From Phylloscopus collybita (taxonomy: Eukaryota > Chordata > Aves > Passeriformes > Phylloscopidae): a DNA stretch of 64,000 nucleotides. The stretch lies in assembly GCA_027886175.1 (NCBI GenBank), contig JAJNNQ010000028.1:62001-126000 (forward strand), read 5' to 3'. The notes under the pieces were generated by a model, which ran no database searches, was not told where the DNA came from, and saw only the letters and a list, made by a program, of their open reading frames with translations. Position 1 is the first letter of the stretch. Each line of letters begins with the position of its first letter. The position numbers were made by a program, and so were the translations under genes. This document shows, piece after piece, positions 18,700-55,727 of the stretch.

Positions 18700-18905
18700 C
18701 CAATCCCAGATCTCCATCCCCAATCCCAAAATCTCCATCCCCAATCCCAAAATCTCCATCCCCAATCCCAACATCTCCATCCCCAATCCCAAATCTTCGC
18801 TTTCCCGTCCCAAAATTCCATCTCCAATTCCCAAATCTCCTCCTCCATCCCAAATCCCCAAAGCTCCATTCCCAAATCTCCGTCTCCCATCCCAAATCCT
18901 CTCCC
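18700..18905. repeat. 21-bp CTCCATCCCCAATCCC array
   Basis: Eight or more copies of a 21-bp unit (ATCTCCATCCCCA + ATCCCAAA). Lies between the DDA1 and ANO8 3' ends. Confidence 0.85.
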
Positions 18906-19071
18906 CACGTTCCAAAGCTCCACCCCCCCCCCCCCCCAAAATCCCAAACTCCATCCCCAAATTCCCACATTTCCCAAATCTCCTTCCCCGGGTTTTTCCC
19001 ACCCGGAGCCTTTCCCGCCCTTTATTGCTCCGGAAAATGGCTTCGAGTTGGGATCCCAAAAAAAAAAAAAC

Positions 19072-19625
19072 CCCAAAATCCCATGGATTCTCCTAAAATC
19101 CCAAGGATTCTCCCAAAATCCCATGGATTCTCCTAAAATCCAATGGATTCTCCCCAAATCCCATGGATTCTCCTAAAATCCCATGGATTCTCCCCAAAAT
19201 CCCAAGGATTCTCCCCAAAATCCCATGGATTCTCCTAAAATCCCATGGATTCTCCTTAAAATCCCAAGGATTCTCCCCAAAATCCCAAGGATTCTCCTAA
19301 AATCCAATGGATTCTCCTAAAATCCAATGGATTCTCCCCAAAATCCCATGGATTCTCCCCAAAATCCCAAGGATTCTCCCCGAAATCCCAAGGATTCTCC
19401 TAAAATCCAATGGATTCTCCTAAAATCCCAAGGATTCTCCCCAAAATCCCATGGATTCTCCCTAAAATCCCATGGATTCTCCCAAAATCCCATGGATTCT
19501 CCTAAAATCCCATGGATTCTCCTAAAATCCCATGGATTCTCCCAAAATCCCATGGATTCTCCTAAAATCCCATGGATTCTCCTAAAATCCCATGGATTCT
19601 CCCCAAAATCCCAAGGATTCTTCGA
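19072..19625. repeat. 20/21-bp CCATGGATTCTCC array
   Basis: About 27 copies of ATGGATTCTCCTAAAATCCC and a 21-bp CCCAAAATCCC variant. Each copy carries a start-codon-like ATGG, but no gene is present. Confidence 0.92.
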
Positions 19626-19857
19626 AAGAGGAGGGGAGGGGGGAACCCCCCAAAAAATTCCAACCTGATTTTTGGGAAGCGGGCACAGGAGGGGACTCCC
19701 CCCCTCCCCCCTTTTCCCAGTTTTTCCCAGTTTTTTCCCAGATTTTTCCCTTTGGGAATGGATGTCCCCAAGCGCCACCAACCCCGCGAAGCGAAGCAGG
19801 GAAAGGCGGGAGAGCGTTCCCGGCGTGGATCCCGCTGGGAAAAAAAAAATAAAAAGC

Positions 19858-20130
19858 CACTCCAGGGAATCCAGGAATTCCAGGGAATCCAGGGAATCCA
19901 GGAATTCCAGGGAATCCAGGGAAATGCAGGAATTCCAGGGATAATTCCAGGGAATCCAGGAATTCCAGGGAATCCAGGGAAATGCAGGAATTCCAGGGAT
20001 AATTCCAGGGAATCCAGGAATTCCAGGGAATCCAGGAATTCCAGGGATAATTCCAGGGAATCCAGGAATTCCAGGGATAATTCCAGGGAATCCAGGAATT
20101 CCAGGGATAATTCCAGGGGATCCAGGAATT
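19858..20130. repeat. ~30-bp GGAATTCCAGG array
   Basis: Roughly nine copies alternating GGAATCCAGGAATTCC with AGGGATAATTCCA. Located downstream of the ANO8 poly-A signal. Confidence 0.87.
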
Positions 20131-20202
20131 CCTTCCCGCGGCAGCAGCGAAGCGGCTCCCACCCCCTCCCCCATTGCCCCCCTTCCTTGCCCCGCCCCCT
20201 TT

Positions 20203-20208
20203 TTTATT
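20203..20208 (-). terminator. Candidate poly-A signal (AATAAA) of ANO8
   Basis: TTTATT on the plus strand is AATAAA on the ANO8 strand, about 1.5 kb after the ANO8 stop codon. No better hexamer was seen between. Confidence 0.5.
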
Positions 20209-21695
20209 GCGACAGAATTCCAGGGAATTCGGAGCTGGAGCCGGGAATTTCCCGCCGGGATTTGGGATTTGGGGGAAGCGGCGGCGGCGGGGCCGGGGCT
20301 CAGTGCAAGAAACGCTGCCCATGCACGGCATTCCCGGGAAACGCCCGGGATGGGCCTGGAAACCCGCGATTGGGGGATTCTTTTTTGGGGATTCGGGATT
20401 TTGGGATCCGGGTGGAGGCACGGCTGAGTCGGGCTCTTCCCGGGAATCCCGGGAATTCCCGGAGCTGGGGAATGCGGCTGCGGGCGCTCCCGGAGGATCC
20501 GAAGGCTGGAGCGCGGATAAACCGGGATAAACCGGGATAAACCGGGATAAACCGGGATAAACCGGGAGCACGGAAAGGTTCGGGATGCTCCAATCTCCCG
20601 GGATAAATCCCAGCCGTGCCCACGGAAACCGGGATAACCCCGATCACCCGGGATAAATCCCAATCACCCGGGATAACTCCTCCCGAGGAGCACGGGAAAG
20701 GTTCGGGACGCTCCAGCCGAAGCGGGAGCACGGAGAACTTCGGGAGTTATCCCGAAACAAACCCGGGCTGGCTCCCAGCTGCGAGCACGGGGAGCTCCGG
20801 GATTCGGTGCAGCCAGACCGGGCCGAGGCCCTCCGGTGTCCGTGGAAACCGGGATAACTCCCCTTGGAAAGCTCCGGGATCTTCCAGCCAAACCGGGACG
20901 GCGGAAAGCTTCGGGATGCTCCCCCCGCTCACACCGGGATCGCTCCCGCCGGGATCTCCCCGCCGCACCGGGGTGATCCGCTCCGTGCCCGCCGCTCCCG
21001 GGGCTCCCGTTCCGCTCTCAGGCTTCCCCCGCTGCTCCCCCGGGGCGGTGGCGGCGGCTCCGCGGGGGAGCCGCGGGGACACAACCGGGGGGACACGGGG
21101 GGACACAGCCCGGGGGAGCGGGGGAGACACAGCTCAGAGCACCGGGGGGACACGGCGGGACACAGCACAGGGCACCGGAGCGGAGCGCGGCGCTCGGGCC
21201 CGGCCCGGCCCCGCGGGCGAGAGGCGGCGAGAGGCTCCCGACGGCCACGGCGGCTCGGAGCAGGGAGCGAGCGGCTCCCGGAACCGCCGGAACCCCGGGG
21301 AGAGCCGGGCAGCGCCCTCCTCCTCCTCCTCCCGCTCCGCCCGGTTCTGCGGCTCCCCGAGCTCCCGGAGCCCCGGGGAGAGTCGGGCAGCGCCCTCCTC
21401 CTCCTCCTCCGCCCGGTTCTGCGGCTCCCCGAGCTCCCGGAGCCCCGGGAAGAGCCGGGCAGCGCCCTCCTCCTCCTCCTCCCGCTCCTCCGCCCGGTTC
21501 CGCGGCTCCCCGAGCTCCCGGAGCCCCGGGGAGAGCCGGGCAGCGCCCTCCTCCTCCTCCTCCTCCTCCTCCTCCTCCTCCTCCTCCTCCTCCTCCCGGT
21601 TCTGCGGCTCCCCGAGCTCCCGGAGCCCCGGGCAGAGCCGGGCACCGCCGCCCTCCCGCTCCGCCCGGTTCCTCCCGTGCCCCCGGGAGCCGCGG
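20209..21695 (-). other. Probable ANO8 3' UTR
   Basis: Lies between the ANO8 stop and the AATAAA. Contains five copies of GGGATAAACC (20514-20565), scattered CCCGGGATAA motifs and the repeat units that begin at the stop codon. No second gene is seen. Confidence 0.5.
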
Positions 21696-41269
<19,574 letters not shown>

Positions 41270-42289
41270 GGTGCGGGGCCGCGCCGGGGCCGCTGCATCG
41301 GGGCCGCCGCCGCCGCCGCCGCCGGGGCCGCCGCCGGTGCCGCCGGTGCCGGGCGGGAGGGACGGAGGGAGGGAGGAGGAGACAAAAGGCGGCGGAGCGG
41401 AGCCGGCGGAGCTCCCGGAGCTCCCGGCCCCTTTAATGCTCTGGTTGGCCGCGTCTCCCCAGCGCCCGCCGCACCGGCCACGCGTGTCCGGCCGCGCCCC
41501 GTGCTGGCCTGGGGGGTGGGGGGTCCCGGGGGTCGCGGGGGGAGCGGCTGGGCCCGGCGGTGGCACCGCTGTGGCCCCCCCTCCCTCCGTGTCGCTGATG
41601 TCCCCCTTGTCGCTGATGTCCCCCTCCCCTTCTATCCCCCCCCTCACCGCCACCCCCCCGTTCTGTCTGTCCCCGGTGTTGTCCCCAGGTGCTCCCCCCG
41701 GTGCCCCCCGGTGCCCCCCGGTGCCCCCCCGGCGCGGTGAGGCGGTTCCCGGTAACCCGAGCGGGGCGCTCGCTGCCCTGTTGACATTTCGGGTGATCCC
41801 CCCCCGCTCCCCTCCCCCGCACCCAACGCCCCCCCCCCTCCCCCCATCCCGCAGCCCCCCCCAGAGACCCCCAGGGTCCTGCGGGGTCCGGGCAGCCCGG
41901 GACCCCCCCCCCGGGAGGGTGGGAATTGGGGTGGGGGGCGCGGCTGTGCCCGGCGCTGCCCCCCCGTGCCCCCCCTCCCGCGGCTATTTCGGGGCAGGGG
42001 CCGGTGCCAGCTCGGCTCCCTGGTGCCACCGGGAGATGTCCCCGCCGCTGTCACCTCGGCTGGGGACAGGGGACAGTTTGGGGACAGGCTGGGGACTCTG
42101 CCAGGCCTGGGGATGGCGGGTTTGGGGCGGGGGGGGGGGGGGGCGCGGGGGAGGTTGGGCACGGGGTGGGGAGGGGGACAGGGGTGGGGATACCGGGTGG
42201 GATTTGGGACAGGGAGTGGGATCGGGGCAGGGACGGGAGGGGAGCGGGATGTGGGATACGGGAGAGGAGTGGGAGCGGGATGGGAGCGG

Positions 42290-42825
42290 GATGTGGGGTG
42301 GGATGATGTGCGGGATGTGGGATGGGGTGCGGGATGTGGGGTGGGGTGCGGGGTGCGGGTTGGGGTGCGGGATGGGGTGCGGGATGTGGGGTGGGGTGCG
42401 GGATGGGGTGCGGGATGGGGTGCGGGATGCGGGCTGGGGTGCGGGATGGGGTGCGGGATGTGGGATGGGGTGCGGGATGCGGGGTGGGATGCAGGTTGGG
42501 GTGCGGGATGGGGTGTGGGATGCAGGGTGGGATGCGGGATGTGGGGTGGGGTGCGGGATGGGGTGCGGGATGTGGGGTGGGATGCAGGTTGGGGTGCGGG
42601 ATGGGGTGCGGGATGCGGTGCGGGATGTGGGGTGGGGTGCGGGGTGCAGGTTGGGGTGTGGGATGGGATGCGGGATGGGGTGCGGGATGCAGGTTGGGGT
42701 GCGGTTTGGGGTGCGGGATGCGGGGTGGGATGCGGGATGGGATGCGGGATGCGGGGTGGGGTGCAGGTTGGGGTGCGGGATGCGGTTTGGGGTGCGGGAT
42801 GCGGGGTGGGATGCAGGACAGCCAT
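42290..42825. repeat. ~10-13-bp GGGATGCGGGATGGGGTGC array
   Basis: About 45 units of GCGGGATGGGGT/GCGGGATGTGGGGTGGG, guanine-rich with essentially no cytosine besides the CpG. GAGCC pentamers follow at 42838-42869. Confidence 0.9.
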
Positions 42826-42837
42826 GGCGCGCAGCAC

Positions 42838-42869
42838 GAGGAGCCGAGCCGAGCCGAGCCGAGCCGAGC
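42838..42869. repeat. (GAGCC)n pentamer run
   Basis: Six copies of GAGCC in a row after the G-rich array. Confidence 0.9.
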
Positions 42870-43552
42870 CGTGACGCGGCTCCCGGATCATTTCTCTGGT
42901 TCACGGAGCGCTGCGGGCTCGGGCGGCCGCGGCTCCCACCCCGCACACCGCGGGGGGCTCTTTTGGGGGTCCCCCCCGCCCCAAACCCAGCGCTCAGCGC
43001 CCACCCCCTCCGGGGGGATCAGACCCCCGGGACGGGCTGGGATTGGGGTTCCCCGGGGGAGGAGCAGCTCCGGCTCGGGCGGGTGCGGAGCCGGGGTTCA
43101 GCCCCTCGAGGTGCGGGGGCGCCAAGGGGAAGAGACCCCCAAGGTGGGCAGGGGTCCCCCAAACCCCCAGGTGCTCCAGGACAGCCCAGGGTGGGGACAA
43201 AGGGACATCCCCCCGCCCCGCACGGGGACAGCGGTGCAGAAAGGATGGGGTGGGGGTTGGCTCTGCCATGAGGAGGGGGGGTCACCCCCAATTCTCCCAG
43301 GGACCCCCCCAGCTCAGGGGGGACACGGGTACACCCGTGCGGCTCTGGGGGTGATTTTTAGGGTACAGCCGCGAGCAGCGGGCGCGCAGGGCCGGGACGG
43401 GAACGAGGAGGGGCGGGGTACAGCCCGGCCGCCCCCGCGGGGTGCGGGACAAGCCCGGGGCGGCTGCGGGCAGCGGGACCCCGAGGGGACCCGCGGGGAC
43501 CCCCGGGCCGGGCCGGGCGGAACTGCCGGGTCCGCATGGCTTCACCCAGGGC

Positions 43553-43563
43553 GCCGCCATCTT
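43553..43563 (+). promoter_or_regulatory. YY1-type site, GTPBP3 promoter
   Basis: GCCGCCATCTT matches the YY1 consensus and stands 220 bp upstream of the GTPBP3 start, directly before the CCAAT modules. Confidence 0.5.
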
Positions 43564-43570
43564 CGCCTGG

Positions 43571-43748
43571 TAACCAATCAGAATCCGCATTTCAAAGTTA
43601 GCCCCGCCTACCATGGTGTATTGACCAATAGCATCCGCTAATGAGAGGGGGCGTTGAGGCCGGCGCGCGGCCATGCCTGCCCGTTAACCAATCAGAAGCG
43701 GGATCTCAGCGGTAGCCGCGCCCCCTCGGTGGGTCTTGCCCAATGGCG
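43571..43748 (+). promoter_or_regulatory. Four CCAAT boxes in two duplicated modules, GTPBP3 promoter
   Basis: CCAAT at 43574, 43625, 43688 and 43740. Boxes 1 and 3 share TAACCAATCAGAA, and boxes 2 and 4 follow TTG-CCAAT-GC, so two ~64-bp modules look like an old tandem duplication 114 bp apart. No TATA box. NF-Y is the expected binder. Confidence 0.65.
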
Positions 43749-43782
43749 TGCGGCGGTGGGCGGGGCCAGGCTGAGGGCAGCG

Positions 43783-50037
<6,255 letters not shown>

Positions 50038-50093
50038 CGGCGGCGCTGCGGGGTCGCCCCCCACCCCGCCTTTGTTGTCGTGGTGTCACCGCG

Positions 50094-50099
50094 ATTAAA
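50094..50099 (+). terminator. Candidate poly-A signal (ATTAAA) of GTPBP3
   Basis: ATTAAA 57 bp after the stop, followed by a GT-rich stretch (GGTGGCTTTGGTGGC) typical of a downstream element. An AATAAA at 50841-50846 is a more distal option. Confidence 0.6.
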
Positions 50100-51289
50100 C
50101 CGCGGTGCCTTTGGTGGCTTTGGTGGCTTTGGTGTTGTCCCCTCGCTGGTGTTTGGGAGCATGCCCCAAGCCCAGAATTTTTGGGGAAAAAACCCCGGAA
50201 AAAGCCCCATTTCCTGCCTGGGGGGGGGGGGGACAAACGAGGAGGTTTGTCCCCACCTCGGGGGTGTCTCCATCCCCAGTGTGACATGGGGCACACCCCT
50301 GGGATTCAGCGTGAGGGGTTTGGGACCCCCCGGAGTCCACCCCAACCCTCAAGCCCTGGGGGCTGTGGGGCTGTGCCACCACAGGGATGGTGGCATCTCC
50401 TGGGGACAGCCCCGTGCCACCCCCGTCGCGTGCCACCCCCCAGGCCGGCGCTGCCGGGCTCGGGAAGCGCCTGGTGCTCCGAGATTATCCACGGAGGAAT
50501 TCCAGGAAATCCTCTGGCCGTGCCTGAGCCGCCCCCCAGACCCTGGGGGACACTGAGGGTTTGTCACCTCTGTCACCTTTGTCACCGCCATCCCATCCTG
50601 CGGCCGGGCAGGGAGTGGCGAGGGGCGGGGGGACACACGCGGTGGCATCGCCATCCTTGGGGTGGGGGTGGCAGGAGGTGGCGGTGTCCCGGTCCCGGCG
50701 CGGCTCCGGGGACACCTGGGGTGGCGCAGGGGACCGGCCAGGGGACAAGGGACACTCCGGTGGCGCCTGGCGTGCGGGCAGGGGCGGCGGGGCAGGAAAA
50801 GGATTTTCCACAGGAAAGGCGGCCGTAAATCCCGGCAATAAATCCCTGCCCCGCTCCGGGGGCGGGGTGGGGGGACAAGGCCGGCGCGGTGCCTCGTCCT
50901 CTTGGTGACAAGGACATCCCTGGCCCTCGTCCTCGGGGCGTTTCCCACCCCGCTGCGCCGAACCGGGACGGAATTCCCGGAATTCCCGCTCCCCCATCCC
51001 GCTCCTTCCCATGGATTTCCAGCCACACCAGCGGCGAGTTGTCCCCGAATTCGGGGCCGGCTGTTGTCCCGGGGGTACATCCAAGGGGACAGGCGGGGCG
51101 CGCTTGGGGACGCGGGGACCGAGGCGGGGGTGGCCCTGGGGCGGGGTTTGCCATCCGTGCTGCGGGAAGCGGCTCCCGGGCGGCTCCTGCTGCTCCCGGG
51201 GTTCTCCCGGCGTTACCCGCTGTGGGAAAACGGGATCAGGGCCCCGCAGCGCCCGGGGCAGCCCGGGGACCGGGGTCACCTGTGTCCCC
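50100..51289. other. GTPBP3-PLVAP convergent intergenic region
   Basis: Mostly unique GC-rich sequence holding the second copy of the dispersed duplicate and, on the minus strand, the presumed PLVAP 3' UTR. No poly-A hexamer for PLVAP was found. No other gene is seen. Confidence 0.45.
50497..50755 (+). repeat. Dispersed ~250-bp duplicate, copy 2
   Basis: Same orientation and order of blocks as 48404-48648, with small indels. It lies just outside GTPBP3. Confidence 0.8.
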
Positions 51290-54200
51290 TCACCTGGGGC
51301 TCTTCGCGGTGGCCGTGAGCTGCTCCATCAGCTGCAGCATCTGCTGGAGCTCCTCCTGGTTCCACTTCCCTGGTGGGGATGGGATCCATGGGATTGGGAT
51401 CCATGGGATTGGGGTTGGGATCCACGGGGTTGGAATGGGGATCCACGGGATGGGATGGGATCCATGGGATGGGTTGGGATGGGATCCATGGGATTGGGAT
51501 GGGATGGGATCCATGGGATTGGGATCCACGGGATTGGGATCCATGGGATTAGGATCCATGGGATTGGGATGGGGATTCATGGGATTGGGGTTGGGATCCA
51601 TGAGATTGGGATGGGGATCCATGGGATTGGAATGGGGATCCATGGGATTGGGATGGGATCCATGGGATTGGGATGGGGATCCATGGGATTGGGGTTGGGA
51701 TCCATGGGATTGGGGTTGGGATCCATGAGATTGGAATGGGGATCCATGGGATGGGATGGGATCCAAGGGGTGAGATCCATGGGACTGGGATGGGATGCAT
51801 GGGATTGGGATGGGATGGGATCCATGGGGTTGGGTTGGGACAGGATGGAATTGGGATGGGATGGAATCCATGGGATGGGATCCACAGGATGGGATCCATA
51901 GGATTGGGATGGGATCCATGGAATTGGGATGGGATGGGATCCATGGGATGGCACCCAGCAGGACACGGTGACCCCCCAGAGTGTCCCTCGTCCCCCCGGG
52001 CACTCACCCAGGGTGCCCAGGGCGGCCGGGTTCCTCAGCAGTTCCATGTAGGAGCCCGCGCCAGGGAAGGGGCCCGAGCGGCCGGCGCTGCCCAGCCCCC
52101 GCGAGCCCGGCTGGTCCTGGGGGGCAGTGGGCAGGGGGGCAGCGGTCAGTGGTGCCACCCTTGGGAGTCACGCACCAGCCGCTGCTGGCACGGCTCAGCA
52201 GTGACACCGGGTGGCACCGGCACCGGTCAAAGCCAGAGGGGTGGCACCGGGCAGGGCCGGGCACTGGGCAGGGGTGGCAGAGGTCAAGGGTGGCACAGGT
52301 CGGGGGTGGCAGAGGTCAAGGGTGGCACCAGTGAGGGTCAGGCACGGGTCAGTGATGGCACTGGTCAGGGTGGCATTGCTCAGGGGTGGCACAGGTCGGA
52401 GGTGGCACCACTCAGCGGGCAATTCCCCGTACAAATGAAATCCAGGTGTCAGGAGGGAAAATCCCGGTGCCTGTGCCCATGTCCCCACGGGAATCCCCAG
52501 TGCCCTGTGTCCCCAGTGCCCCATGTCCCCATGTCCCCAATTCCCCAATTCCCCATGTCCCCAGTGCCCCGTGCCCCTGGTGCCCCGTGTCCCTCCATCC
52601 CCGTGTCCCCAATGCCCCATGTCCCCAGTGCCTGTGTCCCCAGTGCCCCGTGTCCCCATGTCCCCAATTCCCCAATTCCCCATGCCCCCGGTGCCCCGTG
52701 TCCCTCCGTCCCCATGTCCCCAGTGCCCCATGTCCCCAGTGCCCCATGTCCCCAATTCCCCAATTCCCCGTGTCCCCAGTGCCCCGTGCCCCTGGTGCCC
52801 TGTGTCCCTCCATCCCCATGTCCCCAGTGCCCCGTGTCCCTCCGTCCCCGTGTCCCCAGTGCCCCGTGTCCCTCCATCCCTGTGTCCCCAGTGCCCCATG
52901 TCCCTGGTGCCCCGTGTCCCTCCATCCCCATGTCCCTGGTGCCCCGTGTCCCTCCATCCCCATGTCCCCAGTGCCCCATGTCCCTCCATCCCCGTGTCCC
53001 TCTGTCCCCATGTCCCCAGTGCCCCGTGTCCCTGGTGCCCCATGTCCCTCCATCCCCGTGTCCCTCCATCCCCATGTCCCCAGTGCCCCGTGTCCCTCCA
53101 TCCCCGTGTCCCTCCATCCCTGTGTGCCTCCATCCCCATGTCCCCAGTGCCCCGTGTCCCCAGTGCCCCGTGCCCCCGGCACCCCGTGCGCCCACCTTGG
53201 CTCCCATGCAGAACCCCAGCTGCTCCCTCAGCGCCTCCGCCTGCGCCGCCGCCGCCTTCCTCTTCTCCTCCAGCTCCTTCCCCACCTTCTCCTTCTCGGC
53301 CTCCAGCTTCCTCCTCTCCTCCAGCAGCTCCTTCTCTCGCTTCTCCAGGGCCTGGACGCGCCTCTCCAGCTGCTGCGTGTCCCGGGAGCAGTTGAGGCGG
53401 CACTGCTGCAGGCTCAGCTCGCAGCTGTCCCTCCAGATGTAGTGCGCGTCGCGCTCCTGCTGCCTCCGGAGCAGCCCCTCGGCTCGCTCCCGCGCCTGCC
53501 GCAGCTCGCCCTCGGCGGCCCCGCAGTGGAACTGCTTCAGCAGCTCCGAGATCCGCGAGAACCTCTCGCTGACGTCGCTCTGCAGCGAGCGGCACTCGTG
53601 CCTCGCCAGCTGCAGCTCGGCCCGGCTGAACTCGCCCTCGGTCCTGGCGCTGCGCAGCTCCTGCTGGCACCGCTCCTTCTCCTGGGTGGCTTTGGCCAGC
53701 TCGGCCTGGCTCTGCCGCCCGCTCTCCTCCAGGCTCCTCTTGGAGGAGCCGGCCTGGTCCAGCTGCCGCTGCAGCTGCAGCTTCTCGGCTGTGGTGGGGT
53801 GGGGATCGGGGGGAGCCGGGTTGAGGTGCTGGTGGAGGTTGAGTGCCCCCCCAGGTGTCACCCCCGTGGTTTGGGGTGGTGGCTCTGCCGGGTTCAGGTC
53901 ACCTGGGGGGCTGGGGGTGCCCAGGAGGGTGGGAAAGGGGCTCTTGAGGTCCTCAGGGGGTCCCAGGAAGGTGGGAAAGGGTCTCTTGGGGTCCTGGGAG
54001 GGTGGGAAAGGGGCCCTTGGGATCCTCAGGGGGTCTCAGGAGGGTGGGAAAGGGGTGCTTGGGGTCCTCAGGGGGTCCCAGGAGGGTGGGAAAGGGGCCC
54101 TTGGGATCCTCAGGAGGGTGGGAAAGGGGCCCTTGGGGTCCTCAGGGGGTCCCGGGAGGGTGGGGCGGGGGTCCCCAGGGGTTTTTGGGGGGCTGGGGGG

Positions 54201-55532
54201 GTCTCTTACCGCTGCAGGTGGTGTTGATGAGGGTGGTGGTCATGTGGCACCTGGCCAGCCTCACCTGCTGGTACACAAGCTCCTGCAGCTGGGTGGGAGG
54301 AGGAGGAGGAGGAGGAAGAAGGGGAGGAAGAAGGGGGTCAGCACATCCCCAAAGGATCCCCCGGCATCCCCTCATGGCTTCTGGGAGAGCTCCGGGAGGA
54401 AGAGGAAGAGGGAGGGGGTCTGAGCATTCCCAAAAACACCTCAAGGATGGGGACCCTGGGTTGGAGAAGAGGAGGAAGAGGAGGAGGAAGAGGAGGAGAA
54501 GGGTCAGAGCCCCCTGGCATCCCCTCATGGGCTGTGGGAGAGCTCCAGGGGCTGGGGAGGATGAGGAGGAGGAAGAGGAAAAGGAAGAGGCTCAGAACAT
54601 CCCAAAAGCATCCCCTGGCATCCCCTCACAGGCTCTGGGAGAGCTCCGGGAGAGTGGGAGGATGAGGAGGAAAGGGAGGATGAGGAGGATGAGGAAGAAG
54701 GGGAGGAAGGAGAGGAAGGAGAGGAAGAGGAGGATGAGGAGGAAGGAGAGGATGAGGAAGATGGGGAGGATGAGGAGGATGAGGAGAATGAGGAGGAAGG
54801 GGAAGATGAGGAGGATGAAGAAGACGGGGAGGAAGAGGAGGATGAGGAGGAAGAGCAAGAAGAGGAAGATGAGGAAGAAGGAGAGAATGAGGAGGATGAG
54901 GAGAACGAGGAGGACGAAGAGGACGAGGCAGAAGAGGAAGATGAGGAGGATGAGGAGAATGAGGAGGAGAGGGAGGATGAGGAGAATGAGGAGAATGAGA
55001 AGATTGAGGAGGATGAAGAGGACGAGGCAGAAGAGGAAGATGAGGAGGATGAGGAGGAAAGGGAGGATGAGGAGAATGAGGAGGATGAGGAGGAGGCAGA
55101 AGAAGCAGCCGAGCGCCCCGCGGCTCTCCCCGGGCGCCGGGGGCTGACCTGCGGCACTCCGCCGCCCGCCTGGCTGCTGCTGTTGCACTTGTCCAGCTCC
55201 CTCTGCACTCGCAGCGCCAGCCCCTGCAGCCTCTCCTTCTCCTTCAGCGACGCGTTCAGCGCCCGGCTCAGGTTGGCGTTGGCGCTGCCCAGGGCCAGGC
55301 CCCGGCGGTAGTGGCTCTGCACCTGCTCCTCCAGCAGCCTCAGGTGCGTGTCGGTGCCGCCCCGCGCGTTCCCGTACACCATGAACAGCACCAGGCCCAG
55401 GATGATCAGGAACTGGATCAGCGAGGTGAAGAGGAAGATGTACTTCAGGTAAAAGCCGCAGTCGCGCTTGGGCATCGCCTCCTTGTGCTGCTCCAGGCCG
55501 AACTTGGCCATGGCGAAGCTGCTCTTCTCCAT
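51290..55532 (-). CDS. PLVAP: Plasmalemma vesicle-associated protein (PV-1)
   Basis: Five coding exons, 5' to 3': 55149-55532, 54210-54288, 53196-53788, 52008-52116, 51290-51369; GT-AG, in phase, 414 residues (human 442). PLVAP is the structural component of diaphragms in endothelial fenestrae, caveolae and transendothelial channels. It is a type II membrane glycoprotein: a short cytosolic N-terminus (~26 residues), a membrane span containing SLIQFLIILGLVLFMVYGN, a motif shared with the human protein, then an extracellular coiled coil. N-glycosylation sequons include NLS, NAS, NSS, NTT and NCS. Exon 3 is a long heptad region (e.g. EKREKELLEERRKLEAEKEK) with several Cys. The Pro/Gly-rich C-terminus and a last exon ending LTATAKSPR match the family's shape. 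The ATG at 55532 is used; no upstream in-frame ATG was found. It converges with GTPBP3. Confidence 0.93.
51375..51955. repeat. GGGATCCATGGGATTGGGAT array, PLVAP intron 4
   Basis: About 30 copies of ~20-24-bp GGGATCCATGGGATTGGGAT units filling the last PLVAP intron. Confidence 0.92.
52170..52425. repeat. AGGGGTGGCACAGGTC array, PLVAP intron 3
   Basis: Around 14 degenerate copies of GGTGGCACCGGTCA/GGTGGCAGAGGTCA units. They bear AGGTCA-like words by composition. Confidence 0.8.
52490..53185. repeat. CCCCAGTGCCCCGTGTCCC array, PLVAP intron 3
   Basis: About 45 units built from CCCCAGTGCCCCGTGTCC and CTCCATCCCCATGT. Both strands are open for hundreds of codons by repetition only. Confidence 0.92.
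53925..54185. repeat. ~32-44-bp GGTGGGAAAGGGGCCCTTGG array, PLVAP intron 2
   Basis: Seven copies of AGGAGGGTGGGAAAGGGGC + CCTTGGGGTCCTCAGGGGGT. Confidence 0.9.
54640..55095. repeat. (GAGGAT/GAGGAA)n purine-rich array, PLVAP intron 1
   Basis: Almost all purine on the plus strand (GAGGATGAGGAGGATGAGG). It reads as Glu/Asp-rich on plus and Ser/Leu-rich on minus, but no splice logic makes it coding. Possible triplex or R-loop former. Confidence 0.9.
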
Positions 55533-55632
55533 CCCCCACCTTGCCCGCGGCTCTGGCCGCCCCACCCCGCCCGGACCCCGCTTTTCAGGGGAGGAGGGGT
55601 CGGCCCTCGGGGCGGGGCCGCTCCCGGCGCGC

Positions 55633-55665
55633 TGTTTACATCCCTGGATTTAATATTTCCTCCTG
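55633..55665 (-). promoter_or_regulatory. Candidate PLVAP promoter: FOX, ETS and TATA-like words
   Basis: On the PLVAP strand, GGAGGAAAT (ETS-type core), ATTAAAT (TATA-like) and GTAAACA (forkhead-type) occur within 33 bp, about 100-130 bp upstream of the start codon. ETS plus FOX sites fit an endothelial gene. Motif matches only. Confidence 0.4.
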
Positions 55666-55727
55666 TCGGGCTCCTTCCTGCCGTGCCGGATGCTCCCGGG
55701 GACCCGCGGGGTCGGCAGGGGAGCAGC

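Larger units (their letters stand above)
41270..43550. other. ANO8-GTPBP3 divergent intergenic region
   Basis: Begins with the ANO8 5' UTR and promoter CpG island (GCC repeats at 41302-41335, C- and G-runs), continues into the 42.3-42.8 kb array, and ends with unique GC-rich sequence. No gene is seen. Start-codon spacing between the two genes is about 2.5 kb. Confidence 0.45.

Noticed and set aside
54640..55095. Acidic protein exon (Glu/Asp-rich) on plus
   Set aside because: It lies in PLVAP intron 1, has no matching splice sites on plus, and is explained by the GAGGAT repeat.
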